A stretch of DNA of 50,283 bases from Nitrospirota bacterium (lineage in GTDB: Bacteria; Nitrospirota; Leptospirillia; Leptospirillales; Leptospirillaceae). Made by a program: the position numbers and the translations under genes. The first letter of the stretch is position 1, and the number at the start of each line of letters is the position of its first letter. This document shows, one piece after another, positions 9,211 through 19,210 of the stretch. The notes under the pieces were generated by a model. It saw nothing but the letters and a program-made list of their open reading frames with translations, was not told the origin of the DNA and searched no databases. The stretch lies in the NCBI GenBank assembly GCA_021816465.1, contig JAKAYF010000006.1:1-50283 (forward strand), in the 5' to 3' direction.

Positions 9211-12200
9211 ATGGCGAAAGAAGACAAAGAACCACCAGATCCACTATTCCGTTTTCGCTCTGAAATCCTGGGAAAGGGAGATCTCCTCCTGAATCTTCCT
9301 TTCGAAGGCATTTATGTGCTGGACGAGAAGGGATTTCTGGTTGATATGAGCGATACCTTCTGCAGCAGTCTTGGTTATTCGCGGGAAGAAATGAACGGGA
9401 TGCATGTCTCCGGATGGAATGCCGTCTGGGACGATCCGGTGGTGAGTGCGCAATTTGAAAGTCTTGTCCAGAACCCCCACCGGCGGACCATCACTTTCGA
9501 GACGGTCCACCGGACAAAATCCGGCCGCTTGATCCCCGTAGAAATCCGGGCCTCTTCGATCCGGCTTGACATGGGGGTTTTTGTCTATTGCTCCTCCCGG
9601 GACAAAACCGCCGAAATCAAGGCCCGCCATCTCTCAGAGATCAATGACCTGATGCTGAGAGTCAATCAGGAGATCTCAACCGTCGAAAATGAGGGAGTTC
9701 TCCTCTCGAGGATCTGCGAAATGTCGGTGGAGTTTGGCCACCTGTCTCTTGCATGGGTTGGCCGTCCTGACGATTCGGGCAAGTTCCTCTTCCTGGCATC
9801 TTCCGGAGACACGGAGTATCTCGATGGGATCGAGATCTCTTCAGACCCCGGTCTTCTTTTCGGAAATGGTCCGGCGGGGAGGGCTTTCCGGGAAGACCGG
9901 GCCATTTTCTTTGGTAACTTCGAGTCGGATAGGCGACTGGGCCCATGGAGGGAGCGGGCTTCACTGTTTCATTTTCAGACAACAGCTTCTCTTCCGATCC
10001 ACCGGGGAGGGCAGGTCTGGGGCGTTCTGGTCGTCTACCATAAGGATATGGACTTTCTCAACACGGAGATGAAAACGCTCCTGGAAGAGCTTGCCAGGGA
10101 TATCTCCCGTGGTCTTGACCGGCTTGATGCCAGGGTCAGGGAGAGAGAGCTGTTTGCTGTCCACCAGGCACTTCTGGACAATACCGTCGTGGGAATTGCC
10201 ATGACCCAGGGGCGGAGGTTGTCTTTTGTCAACTTCCGCCTCCTTGAGCTTCTGGGCTATGACAACCCGGAAGAGCTTCTTGGTCAATCCACGCATGTTC
10301 TATATCCGGATGAGGAAGAGTATTTTCGAATCGGTAAAATCCACAGTGAAATCGATAAAAAAGGAACCGTCGGCATCACCGGTGTCCGGCTTGTGAAAAA
10401 GGACGGGACGATTCTTTTGTGCGATGTGTCGGCAAGTCTCGTAAGCATGACCCCGGAAAAAAAAGCGGTATGGACCATCGAGGATGTCACCGAAAAACAC
10501 CACCGCACGGAAAAGATCAAGCTGCTGTTGGGCCTCAACAAGATGCTCGCACAGGTCAACATGGCGGTTGCAGAAGCCCAGGAGGAGCTCAGCCTGATCC
10601 GGTCGATCTGTGACCTTGTGGTTCAGCTGGGGCACATGGAGCTTGCCTGGATCGGTCGCGCCGATGATTCGGGTGCGTTCTCATTCCTGGCCTCATCGGG
10701 GGAATCCGGATATCTTGAAAAAATGGCCGTATCTCCGGATGATCCATGTGGTCTGGGCCCTGCAGGACAAGCTCTTAGGGAAGGCAGGGCTGTTTTTAGT
10801 GGTTTGCGCAAGGAATCTCATTCCCCGTGGGTTGAGGAAGCCCGGAATTTTGGAATGAATTCGGCTGCGGCCCTTTCCATTTTCCGAAAAGGGAAAATCT
10901 GGGGATTTCTCGCTGTCTATCACCGGGCAGAGGGTTTTTTTGACGAAGACGATCTGAAGTCCTTGTTTCTTGAGCTGGCGCTTGATATTTCCCGGGGGCT
11001 TGACCGGATCGATGACCAGAAATCCCGATGGCTTCTCTCGAATGCCCTCTCCTCCATCGAGGACGGGGTGGCGATTACCGATTCTTCCCATCTGGTGACA
11101 TGGGTCAACAAGGCGTTTACCACGGTCACGGGGTATGCGCCGGATGAAATTGCGGGAAAGAATCTGAAAATTCTCCAGTCTCCGGAGACGGATTCCGAAA
11201 CGGTGGAAGACATTCGACAGTCATTAAAGAACGGAACGGTTTTTCACGGCCAGATCCTCAATCTCCAGAAAGACGGGTCAAAATTCTGGAACCTTCTCAC
11301 AATCAATCCGATGCACGATGCGTCCGGCACCATCACCGGTTTCGTCGGGGTTCAGCGGGACATCTCGGATATGGTTGCACTAAAGGAGCAGCTCGAATTC
11401 CAGTCTCTCCACGATCCTTTGACCGGATTGCCCAACCGGAGGGCGCTTGATCAGCATCTGGCGATGGCAATGGCCAGATCCCGCCGAAATGGAACGGTCG
11501 TCGCGCTGGGACTCCTGGATCTTGATGATTTCAAGGCAGTCAATGACCGTTTTGGACATTCTGCCGGAGACAGGCTTCTCATCGATCTGGTGGCGAGACT
11601 TGAGGCAAGGCTCAGGGAAAATGATTTTCTTGTGCGTCTTGGCGGAGACGAGTTCATCATTGTCGTCGAGGATCTTCTGGAGGAGTTGGTTCCCGGGCAG
11701 ATTGAACCCTTTCTGCATCGTCTTCACGAGGTGGTCGAGGCTCCATTTATCGTTTCAAACGGGCAACAGGCATTTGTCGGAATGAGTTTGGGGCTGGCTT
11801 TTTACCCCCTTGATGCAACGGAAGGAGATGCTCTGGTCCGTCAGGCTGATATCGCGATGTACAAGTTAAAAAAAGAAAAAGATAATCGAACAGTATGGTG
11901 GCAAAGAACTGACCAGTCTTCCCACATGGCCGGTTCTCCTGAACAGCTCAAGTCCTCCGATCCCTATGGTTCGGTGGTAAAGGTTCTTTTGGGAGGATAT
12001 CAGCGAGAGATTGCCGTCGTCATAGAAAAGGTGGTCGGGAGTTTTTTTGACAAGCTGGCTCTGGAATCTGAGCCCGCTGTCATCTTTTCAAGCCTGTCCC
12101 CGGAAGAAATGATGCGTCTCAGGCTTCGCCAGGTTGAACATCTCAAGTTTCTTCTGGACCCTGAAACGACCAGGGAGGCCATTCTTGCCCGTGCAACGGA

Positions 12201-12921
12201 AATTGGGCGCATCCACTGTCTCGTGGGTGTCGGGAACACTCTTCTGCTCAAGGGAAAATCTTTTTATGTGAGATATCTTAAGGACTATCTGGATCAGGAA
12301 ATACTGGTTTTGATGGATCGTACGTACATTTTGGTGGCAGCAGAATGGCGCCTCCATGAAGATGTCGAGTCCCAGCTTCGTTCCGAGGTGACCACGATGG
12401 ACCACTACCAGAGGATCCTGTCCTTGCCTCTTCCCCCGAAGGGAATAATGTGGACGGAGGCACGCGCCATTGAAGTGAGGGAACTTGGGCGCTTGCCTGG
12501 TGTTCAGGCTGTTTTGTTGGTCAAACCTGACAGTCGTGGTGTATTCGTGATTGAGGAAAATGGTGGAGCAGTCGGAGAGGTCGGTTCATTTGTATTGCGG
12601 ACACAGTCGCTTGAGCCGGTCATAGATCCTGCTTCTCCCCGTGGTCAAGGCCTTTTATCCAGGACATGGCGCTCTCTCCATTTTCAAACGGCTCCTTCTT
12701 TTCATCTTGATCCGACCCTTGCTCCCTGGCTTGATGTGGTCACCAGGCTGGGAATCAATTCGGCGATGGTTCTTCTGGTCAGGGATGATTCCAAAAAACC
12801 AGTGGCCGCCATTGCCATTTACGGAGCTTATCCCAATCAGTTCGAGTCGTCCTGGATGAAGCAGTTTGCCCTGGGGGTTGAGCAACGATGGGGGAAAATC
12901 TGGACCCTGAGCCAACATTGA
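9211..12921 (+). CDS. PAS-GAF-PAS-GAF-PAS-GGDEF protein with globin-like and GAF-like C-terminal regions
   Basis: DPLTGLPNRRAL...RENDFLVRLGGDEFIIVVE; downstream FFDKLALESEPAVIF...RLRQVEHLKFLLDPETT...EIGRIHCLVGVGNTLLLKG resembles sensor globins. Confidence 0.9.
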   Translation: MAKEDKEPPDPLFRFRSEILGKGDLLLNLPFEGIYVLDEKGFLVDMSDTFCSSLGYSREEMNGMHVSGWNAVWDDPVVSAQFESLVQNPHRRTITFETVHRTKSGRLIPVEIRASSIRLDMGVFVYCSSRDKTAEIKARHLSEINDLMLRVNQEISTVENEGVLLSRICEMSVEFGHLSLAWVGRPDDSGKFLFLASSGDTEYLDGIEISSDPGLLFGNGPAGRAFREDRAIFFGNFESDRRLGPWRERASLFHFQTTASLPIHRGGQVWGVLVVYHKDMDFLNTEMKTLLEELARDISRGLDRLDARVRERELFAVHQALLDNTVVGIAMTQGRRLSFVNFRLLELLGYDNPEELLGQSTHVLYPDEEEYFRIGKIHSEIDKKGTVGITGVRLVKKDGTILLCDVSASLVSMTPEKKAVWTIEDVTEKHHRTEKIKLLLGLNKMLAQVNMAVAEAQEELSLIRSICDLVVQLGHMELAWIGRADDSGAFSFLASSGESGYLEKMAVSPDDPCGLGPAGQALREGRAVFSGLRKESHSPWVEEARNFGMNSAAALSIFRKGKIWGFLAVYHRAEGFFDEDDLKSLFLELALDISRGLDRIDDQKSRWLLSNALSSIEDGVAITDSSHLVTWVNKAFTTVTGYAPDEIAGKNLKILQSPETDSETVEDIRQSLKNGTVFHGQILNLQKDGSKFWNLLTINPMHDASGTITGFVGVQRDISDMVALKEQLEFQSLHDPLTGLPNRRALDQHLAMAMARSRRNGTVVALGLLDLDDFKAVNDRFGHSAGDRLLIDLVARLEARLRENDFLVRLGGDEFIIVVEDLLEELVPGQIEPFLHRLHEVVEAPFIVSNGQQAFVGMSLGLAFYPLDATEGDALVRQADIAMYKLKKEKDNRTVWWQRTDQSSHMAGSPEQLKSSDPYGSVVKVLLGGYQREIAVVIEKVVGSFFDKLALESEPAVIFSSLSPEEMMRLRLRQVEHLKFLLDPETTREAILARATEIGRIHCLVGVGNTLLLKGKSFYVRYLKDYLDQEILVLMDRTYILVAAEWRLHEDVESQLRSEVTTMDHYQRILSLPLPPKGIMWTEARAIEVRELGRLPGVQAVLLVKPDSRGVFVIEENGGAVGEVGSFVLRTQSLEPVIDPASPRGQGLLSRTWRSLHFQTAPSFHLDPTLAPWLDVVTRLGINSAMVLLVRDDSKKPVAAIAIYGAYPNQFESSWMKQFALGVEQRWGKIWTLSQH

Positions 12922-13013
12922 ACATTTGCCCGAGAACATTCTTTTGAGCCATGATCCCCTGTGCTACACTGGTTTTTCCCGGGATTTTCCAATCTCACCG
13001 ATCGGAGACGTTC

Positions 13014-13679
13014 ATGATGCAGTGGCTGAAAAAGATCTTTCACGGGATCGGCTTTTTGATCGTTTTTCCGGGCTTTTGTCTGGCCCAGACGGCCCCTCTT
13101 CTGGGCCCGGATCATTTTTCGGCGACGATTGAAAGCTCGTTTGATGGCAGGACGGTGACTTCACGGTTCTACCTGTCCCATATGAAGGTCCGTCTTGAAC
13201 CGCAGTTGCCCGGTTCGCTGGCAGGAGATACATACGAGATCATTCTTCCCGGATCGGGAACAATGACGATGGTCTTGCCAGAGCGGCATCTGTGCATGAA
13301 AAAGAACGTTCCGCCCCAAACAGAGGCCCAGATCCAGGCTTTTGCAGCGCGGGCAGAAAAAAGTGGAGTCCTGACGGTTGTGGGCCATGAAACGCTTGAT
13401 GGCCATCCGGTGGTTGTCAGTCTCCTGGCCTATCATTCACCGAACCCCGATACCCCCCGGACAATCAAGTTCTGGAACGCGACGGATCTCGAGAATGTCC
13501 CTCTGAGGGAGGTGGTGACCATGGCCAACGGAAATGTCTACACGCTCCATTACAAAAACATCGATCTGTCTGACCCCTCTCCTTCCCTCTTCATTGCACC
13601 CGCCAACTGTTCCCGTTTTCCGGACATCAAGTCCCTGATGAAAAACTTTGGAATGGGGGGGCATCTTTCCATTCCATGA
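13014..13679 (+). CDS. secreted periplasmic protein of unknown function (DUF4412-like)
   Basis: Signal peptide MMQWLKKIFHGIGFLIVFPGFCLAQ; compact soluble remainder. Confidence 0.65.
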   Translation: MMQWLKKIFHGIGFLIVFPGFCLAQTAPLLGPDHFSATIESSFDGRTVTSRFYLSHMKVRLEPQLPGSLAGDTYEIILPGSGTMTMVLPERHLCMKKNVPPQTEAQIQAFAARAEKSGVLTVVGHETLDGHPVVVSLLAYHSPNPDTPRTIKFWNATDLENVPLREVVTMANGNVYTLHYKNIDLSDPSPSLFIAPANCSRFPDIKSLMKNFGMGGHLSIP

Positions 13680-13742
13680 GCTTTGACGCCTGACTGTTTC
13701 CGGACGCTTGCTCCGGCAATCTGTTGAAAGGGTTGATCGACA

Positions 13743-14855
13743 ATGACTGCACCGTCTTCTCCTTCCGGGGGATCCGCTGAAGAAAAAGAGGACATCGCGT
13801 CTTCTTCCTATGATTATGAGCTGCCACAGTCTGCAATCCGGCTTTCTCCTCCGGAAAACCGGGATGGTTCAAGGATGATGGTTGTTCCCAGGCGGCTGAA
13901 TTCAAGGCAAGAGCTCGTTCTGGACCATGTCTCCTCCCTTCCGGACTATCTTCTTCCGGGAGACCTGATTGTTTTAAACGACACCCGGGTCATTCCGGCA
14001 AGGGTTTACGGTCAAACGTCTTCCGGTCGGGCCATTGAGGTTCTGTTCTTGTCATTCGGATCAGCTTCGGACTCAAAAGTCCTTTTTCTGGCAAGGAACC
14101 CGGGAAAAACATCCACGGAGATCGAATTTCCCGGGGGAATGACTCTCTCCGGAATCCGGCGGCTTGACGGGAAAGACTGTTATGAGGGACTCCTTCCACA
14201 GGGGCTTGATATCATTGCATGGCTTGAAAGGTCGGGCGAGATGCCGCTTCCTCCCTACATCCAGAAATACCGGAAGGCTGACAAGGCTGACCGGGAGCGC
14301 TATCAGACGGTTTTTTCCCGGACTCCGGGTTCGGTGGCCGCTCCGACCGCGGGTCTCCATCTTTCGGGGGAGATCCTGGAACGACTTGACCGTAAAGGGG
14401 TGGAGAAGGCGTTTGTGACCCTTCATGTCGGCATGGGAACGTTTCGCCCCCTTTCCGCAAATTTTCTGGGGGAACATCAAATGCACGAAGAGTGGTTCTC
14501 CGTCCCGGAGACGACTGTCGACCTGATGGAAAAAACCAAAAAAAGGGGTGGACGAATCATTGCGGTTGGAACGACGGTGGTCCGGACGCTTGAAAGCATG
14601 GCCAGATCCGGTAAAACTTCCGGGGATACGGACCTGTTTATTCGCCCTGGACATTTTTTTGTGCACGTTGACGGCCTGCTTACGAACTTTCATCAGCCCC
14701 GTTCGACCCTTCTTGTTCTTCTTGATGCTTTTCTTGGGGGAGAGGACAGATGGAGGGTTCTCTACAGGGAGGCCCTTTCCCGTGGGCTCTCGTTTTTGAG
14801 CTATGGAGATGCCTGCCTCATTCTCCCTTCGGAAGAAGGACGGAGTGCAGGTTGA
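13743..14855 (+). CDS. queA: S-adenosylmethionine:tRNA ribosyltransferase-isomerase
   Basis: GDLIVLNDTRVIPARVYG, PLPPYIQK, VAAPTAGLHLS, HVGMGTFRPL and NFHQPRSTLLVLLDAFLGG motifs. Confidence 0.97.
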   Translation: MTAPSSPSGGSAEEKEDIASSSYDYELPQSAIRLSPPENRDGSRMMVVPRRLNSRQELVLDHVSSLPDYLLPGDLIVLNDTRVIPARVYGQTSSGRAIEVLFLSFGSASDSKVLFLARNPGKTSTEIEFPGGMTLSGIRRLDGKDCYEGLLPQGLDIIAWLERSGEMPLPPYIQKYRKADKADRERYQTVFSRTPGSVAAPTAGLHLSGEILERLDRKGVEKAFVTLHVGMGTFRPLSANFLGEHQMHEEWFSVPETTVDLMEKTKKRGGRIIAVGTTVVRTLESMARSGKTSGDTDLFIRPGHFFVHVDGLLTNFHQPRSTLLVLLDAFLGGEDRWRVLYREALSRGLSFLSYGDACLILPSEEGRSAG

Positions 14856-14964
14856 CCGGCCAGGAACACGGTTCGATCGTATGTCCGGGATATGCTAGAC
14901 TCGAAAAAACACTGGGCCGGAAGCTGGCCCGTCAAAGCCGTTTCATTCATTGAGGGAGGAATTC

Positions 14965-15618
14965 ATGGCAGAAGACCGGAAAAGTCAGGAAGAGGAAATC
15001 ATTGTTAACGACAGAAGGCCCAGATTTGATATGGACGCTCCGGAAGAGGTTGTCTCCACAACCGAAAAAGCCACGGCCGGGGAAGAGCCGGAAAGCCATG
15101 GAGGGATGCATGACCATGCAGGAGAGGATGGCCAGACAAAAGCCCCGCGAGCTCCCAAACTTGAGCATATCCTTTCTTTTCTGGCCGGGATGGCCCTTTC
15201 CCATCTGGGCATCGACCCGGAAACAGGCGTGCCGGACGCGGGGTTCAGCGTTCGGGAGGCCCGATTCATGCTCAGTCTGATGGAGATGTTCCAGGAGGCA
15301 TTTCGGGATAAGCTTCCGATCTCGGCCCTTTCCGACAGAGGGGATCTTCCTGCCGAGGAGGAGCCTCGTCTGGGACACATCCCCGCCCTTCTCGGAGCCC
15401 TTGCGATCAATGCTCTTGGCGTCGATCCCCGAACAGGCCAGCAGGTCCGCAATCCCGAGCCGCAGGCGGCCCAGTTCTATATCGACCTGATGGACCTTTT
15501 CCTGAAGGAATCAGGCGATTCCCTTCCTGTTGAAGATAGGGACTACATCAAGGATATGCTCTACCAGACAAGGATGTTTTTTGTCCGGCAGAGGGATAAG
15601 GGTCCGAAACTGTCCTGA
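14965..15618 (+). CDS. DUF1844-like protein with two tandem domain copies
   Basis: HILSFLAGMALSHLGIDPETG...ARFMLSLMEMFQEAF and HIPALLGALAINALGVDPRTG...AQFYIDLMDLFLKES...DMLYQTRMFFVRQ. Confidence 0.75.
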   Translation: MAEDRKSQEEEIIVNDRRPRFDMDAPEEVVSTTEKATAGEEPESHGGMHDHAGEDGQTKAPRAPKLEHILSFLAGMALSHLGIDPETGVPDAGFSVREARFMLSLMEMFQEAFRDKLPISALSDRGDLPAEEEPRLGHIPALLGALAINALGVDPRTGQQVRNPEPQAAQFYIDLMDLFLKESGDSLPVEDRDYIKDMLYQTRMFFVRQRDKGPKLS

Positions 15619-15687
15619 AATGGTTTGTCCGGTTTTAAAACCTGGAAGACAAGGGGGAAGCGCAAGCTTCCCTGATAGCGATAGAAA

Positions 15688-16956
15688 GTGAAGGATCCTT
15701 TCATCGAAAGAGATGGCCTGTCAGGACGTTTTTCCCGAAAAGCGCTGTTCTGGACGCTTTTGGGGCTTGTATTGTTTTTTGGTGGCATCTTTTTCATTGG
15801 CCATGTCCTTGAAAGTGCTCTTTCCAGGGACCTCGGGAGGTCTGTTGCCCGAACCTTCCATGGGTCGCTTTCGATTCGTTCGCTGAAAGTGGGGATTTTT
15901 TCCAGGACGCTTGAGGTTCGTGGGGCGACGATCTCCTTTCCGCTTTCCGGTTCCTCCAATGGACAAGGCCCTATGACGCCGCTGGTGAGGATCCGGAAAG
16001 TATCGGGCCATTTCCGGCTTTTTTCCCTGCTGAACCGGGTCTACGATATCAGGGACCTGTCTTTTTCGGGTGTCAGGATCACCGCCGTCAACCAGGGGGG
16101 GCGTGACAACTTCAGAAATGTTCTGACCCGGTGGTCATCGGGAATCCATGGTGGGGTCGAGGGGGGCGCAACGGTCAGGGACTTCCGGATCAAGGATTCT
16201 TCCATTCTTCTCCTGAAGGGCAACGGAAATGTGATTCTCAAGATACAGGGACTTTCCGGGGAGATCAGGCCCAATCTTCTGATGGACCGTTTTCGTGCCC
16301 GTTTTCGTTCCGGTCCGCTCACGCTCCATTTTCCCGGTGGTCCCCTGAGGGTTCCTGCCACAAGACTCAGCGGGTCCTTTGACTCGGGTACCCTTCGTGA
16401 CTTCAGGGTTGACCTCCTGCAGGATCCTTCCCATGTCTCAATTGAGGGACGGGTCACCCAGATTAGCGAGTCTCCGTTCCTGGACCTGTTTTTTCATGGA
16501 AACCTTGATCTGGCCGGGCTTTCTTCAATGCTTTCCCATGTTGACAAAACGGGCAGCAAAATAAGGGGGATGCTCAGGCTGGACGGATATATTCATGGTC
16601 CATTCGATCGCTGGAAAGGGAAGGCCATTCTCAGCGGAAAAACCCTTTTCCTGGGCGGGGAGGCGATTGACCGCCTCTCGGTTGAGGGGCACTTCGCCCC
16701 GTTTGTTCTTCGGCTTGATCCGGTTCTCATCGATTCGGGAAAAAGGCATGTTCACGGGACAATGTCTGCCCGGTTTTCCGGGACGAATCCGGGTGTCAAC
16801 GTCGATATGGCCGTCGACGAACCATCTCCTTCCTTTCTCGGGTCGGTTCCGATGACGGTCAGGGTGTTCCGCCGAATTCCGATTTCCGGAGATTTTTTTA
16901 ACAATAAATCATGGAAAAACCTCTGGAAGAAAGTGATGGGAGATGATTTTTCCTGA
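15688..16956 (+). CDS. AsmA-like / DUF748-type envelope protein
   Basis: GTG start; N-terminal TM segment then AsmA-like beta-rich repeats (LEVRGATISFP, YDIRDLSFSGVRITAV). Confidence 0.6.
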   Translation: MKDPFIERDGLSGRFSRKALFWTLLGLVLFFGGIFFIGHVLESALSRDLGRSVARTFHGSLSIRSLKVGIFSRTLEVRGATISFPLSGSSNGQGPMTPLVRIRKVSGHFRLFSLLNRVYDIRDLSFSGVRITAVNQGGRDNFRNVLTRWSSGIHGGVEGGATVRDFRIKDSSILLLKGNGNVILKIQGLSGEIRPNLLMDRFRARFRSGPLTLHFPGGPLRVPATRLSGSFDSGTLRDFRVDLLQDPSHVSIEGRVTQISESPFLDLFFHGNLDLAGLSSMLSHVDKTGSKIRGMLRLDGYIHGPFDRWKGKAILSGKTLFLGGEAIDRLSVEGHFAPFVLRLDPVLIDSGKRHVHGTMSARFSGTNPGVNVDMAVDEPSPSFLGSVPMTVRVFRRIPISGDFFNNKSWKNLWKKVMGDDFS

Positions 16957-16969
16957 GGGAGGTTCCCCC

Positions 16970-19210
16970 GTGTCCTGGGCGATGAATAAAAAGTGGAGGC
17001 GTACGGTCCGGTCTCCGCTTTTTCTGATCGGGGCTTTCCTGTTCCTTTCTGTTTTTCTGACGGTTCTGGAGATTGTGCGTCCAGGCATTCACGCGTCTTC
17101 GCGTCTTATTACCCACCTGATTGTCCTGTTCCTGTTCAATATTGATTTCATTCTTGCGGCATCCCTTTTACTCATCCTTTTCAGAAATGTCATCAAGGCT
17201 TACTGGGAAAGAAAAACCGGGGTTTTTGGTGCGGGATTCAAATGGAAGCTCATAGGCGCTTTTCTGATGATGGTCCTGATTCCCTCGGTTCTTCTGTTTG
17301 TCGTTGGAACGGGATTCTTGAACAGTTCCGCACAGCGATGGTTCAGTTTCCCGGTGTCGGGTTCCGTCCTGAGTTCCCTTGATCTGATAACAAAAGGATA
17401 TGAAAACCGTACGCGTGCGGCGAACCTTCTTGTTGCAAGGGATCTTGCATCAGAGCTTTCTGCGAGGGGATCCCTTTTTGCGGACAAGGAATCCCTGACC
17501 GAGTTCCTGGACCGCCGTCGCCGGACCCTTGGGGTATCGGGAATCGAGATCTACCGCTTGCCTTCCGGCCAGAACTCCCCAAATCCGTCCCTGTACGCTT
17601 CTTCGAGCTCGGTCGATGTTCAGCTTGTCGAGCCATCCGCCCACGATCTTTCGAGGCTTTATGCCACCGGAGGATCTTTTGTGACGGTGACCGGATTGGG
17701 GGATCTTGTCCGGGGAGTCTTTCCGTTCAACCTTCCTCCGGATCAGTCGGGAGGCTTTTCGGGAGAGGTTGTGGTCGACAGCTTTATGAGCGGCGATATT
17801 CCCGAGCGTCTGGACAGCATTTCCAGAACCTTTCACGACTATGCGCGTCTTTCGGAGTTTAGAAACCCTATCCGCCATTCCTATATTCTTCTTTTTTTCA
17901 TGATCACGATGATCATCGTTTTTGGAGCGGTGTGGTTCGGCATCCAGCTTGCCCGCCGGATCACCGAACCCATCGGAACACTGGAAAAGGCGACCGAGGA
18001 GGTGGCAAGAGGGAATCTGTCCGTGCGCATTGATGAGGAGGGACAGGACGAGTTTGCTCTTCTGATCCATTCTTTCAACCAGATGACCGCGGATCTTCTT
18101 CGTTCCGACCTGTCGCTCAAGGAAACCAATGACGAGCTGAAGCGGCGCCGTGAGTATATGGAGACGGTTCTTGAACATATCGGTTCCGGCGTGCTTTCGA
18201 CCGACGGGCAGGACATGGTGACGACCTTCAATCATTCAGCGGGCGTTCTTCTGGGGATTCTTCCGGAGGAGGTTCTTGGAAAATCCCCTCGTCTCCTTTC
18301 CTATCCTTCACTGTCGATCTTCATGACAATTCTTGACCGGATGCGGCGGATGGGGCTTGCCTCCAGCGAAGAGGAAATCCTGATCGAGCGGCCGGGTGGA
18401 AGCGGGAGAAATGTCCGGCTCCGGATCAATCGCCTGAATCCCGTTCCTGGAGAGCCGCAGGGGGGGGCAGTGATGGTTTTTGACGATGTGACCGCACAGC
18501 GGACGGCGGAGCGTTCCCTTGCCTGGCAGGAAGTTGCTCAGCGCATTGCCCACGAGATCAAGAATCCTCTGACCCCTATCAGGCTTTCAGCCGAGAGGCT
18601 TCAGCGAAAATTCGACGAAAAGTCGGAGGATTTCCCTCTTGTTTTCAAGGAGGCGATTCAGACGATTGTTGATGAAGTACAGGGAATGAAGCATCTCGTC
18701 GATGAATTTTCGGGATATGCGAGACTTCCCAGGGCCCGCCCGGAAAAGGGGGCTATTGTTCCGGTCCTGAACGATGTGGTGACTCTTTACCGGTCGGCTC
18801 ATAAAAACCTTGTGGTAGAATGCAGCGTGTCGGAAAACCTTCCTCTCATCCGCATTGATCGTGCAGCGATCAGGAGGGTCTTCGTCAACCTGTTTGAAAA
18901 TGCGATCCAGGCCATGGGTGACAAGGGAAGGATCGATATCAGCGTTTTTTTTTCCGTGGAGGAAAAAAACCTGAAGGTTATCTTCAGGGACCATGGGCCA
19001 GGGATTTCTCCGGAGCATGTCGGTCGTATCTTCCTTCCCTATTTTTCAACAAAAAAGCAGGGAATGGGACTTGGCCTTGCCATTGTTCACCGAATTGTCC
19101 AGGAACATGACGCATCCATCGAATACACGACCTCCCCTGAGGGGGGTGCCATCTTTACCATGACCTTCCCGGTACCCCCGGGGGAAGAACCCCTATCCGA
19201 GGCTGTCTGA
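16970..19210 (+). CDS. ntrY: NtrY-like sensor histidine kinase (TM, HAMP, PAS, HisKA, HATPase)
   Basis: HAMP IARRITEPIGTLEKATEEVARGNLSVRI; H-box RIAHEIKNPLTPIRLSAERL; N-box VNLFENAIQAM; G-box GLGLAIVHRIVQEH. Confidence 0.9.
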   Translation: MSWAMNKKWRRTVRSPLFLIGAFLFLSVFLTVLEIVRPGIHASSRLITHLIVLFLFNIDFILAASLLLILFRNVIKAYWERKTGVFGAGFKWKLIGAFLMMVLIPSVLLFVVGTGFLNSSAQRWFSFPVSGSVLSSLDLITKGYENRTRAANLLVARDLASELSARGSLFADKESLTEFLDRRRRTLGVSGIEIYRLPSGQNSPNPSLYASSSSVDVQLVEPSAHDLSRLYATGGSFVTVTGLGDLVRGVFPFNLPPDQSGGFSGEVVVDSFMSGDIPERLDSISRTFHDYARLSEFRNPIRHSYILLFFMITMIIVFGAVWFGIQLARRITEPIGTLEKATEEVARGNLSVRIDEEGQDEFALLIHSFNQMTADLLRSDLSLKETNDELKRRREYMETVLEHIGSGVLSTDGQDMVTTFNHSAGVLLGILPEEVLGKSPRLLSYPSLSIFMTILDRMRRMGLASSEEEILIERPGGSGRNVRLRINRLNPVPGEPQGGAVMVFDDVTAQRTAERSLAWQEVAQRIAHEIKNPLTPIRLSAERLQRKFDEKSEDFPLVFKEAIQTIVDEVQGMKHLVDEFSGYARLPRARPEKGAIVPVLNDVVTLYRSAHKNLVVECSVSENLPLIRIDRAAIRRVFVNLFENAIQAMGDKGRIDISVFFSVEEKNLKVIFRDHGPGISPEHVGRIFLPYFSTKKQGMGLGLAIVHRIVQEHDASIEYTTSPEGGAIFTMTFPVPPGEEPLSEAV

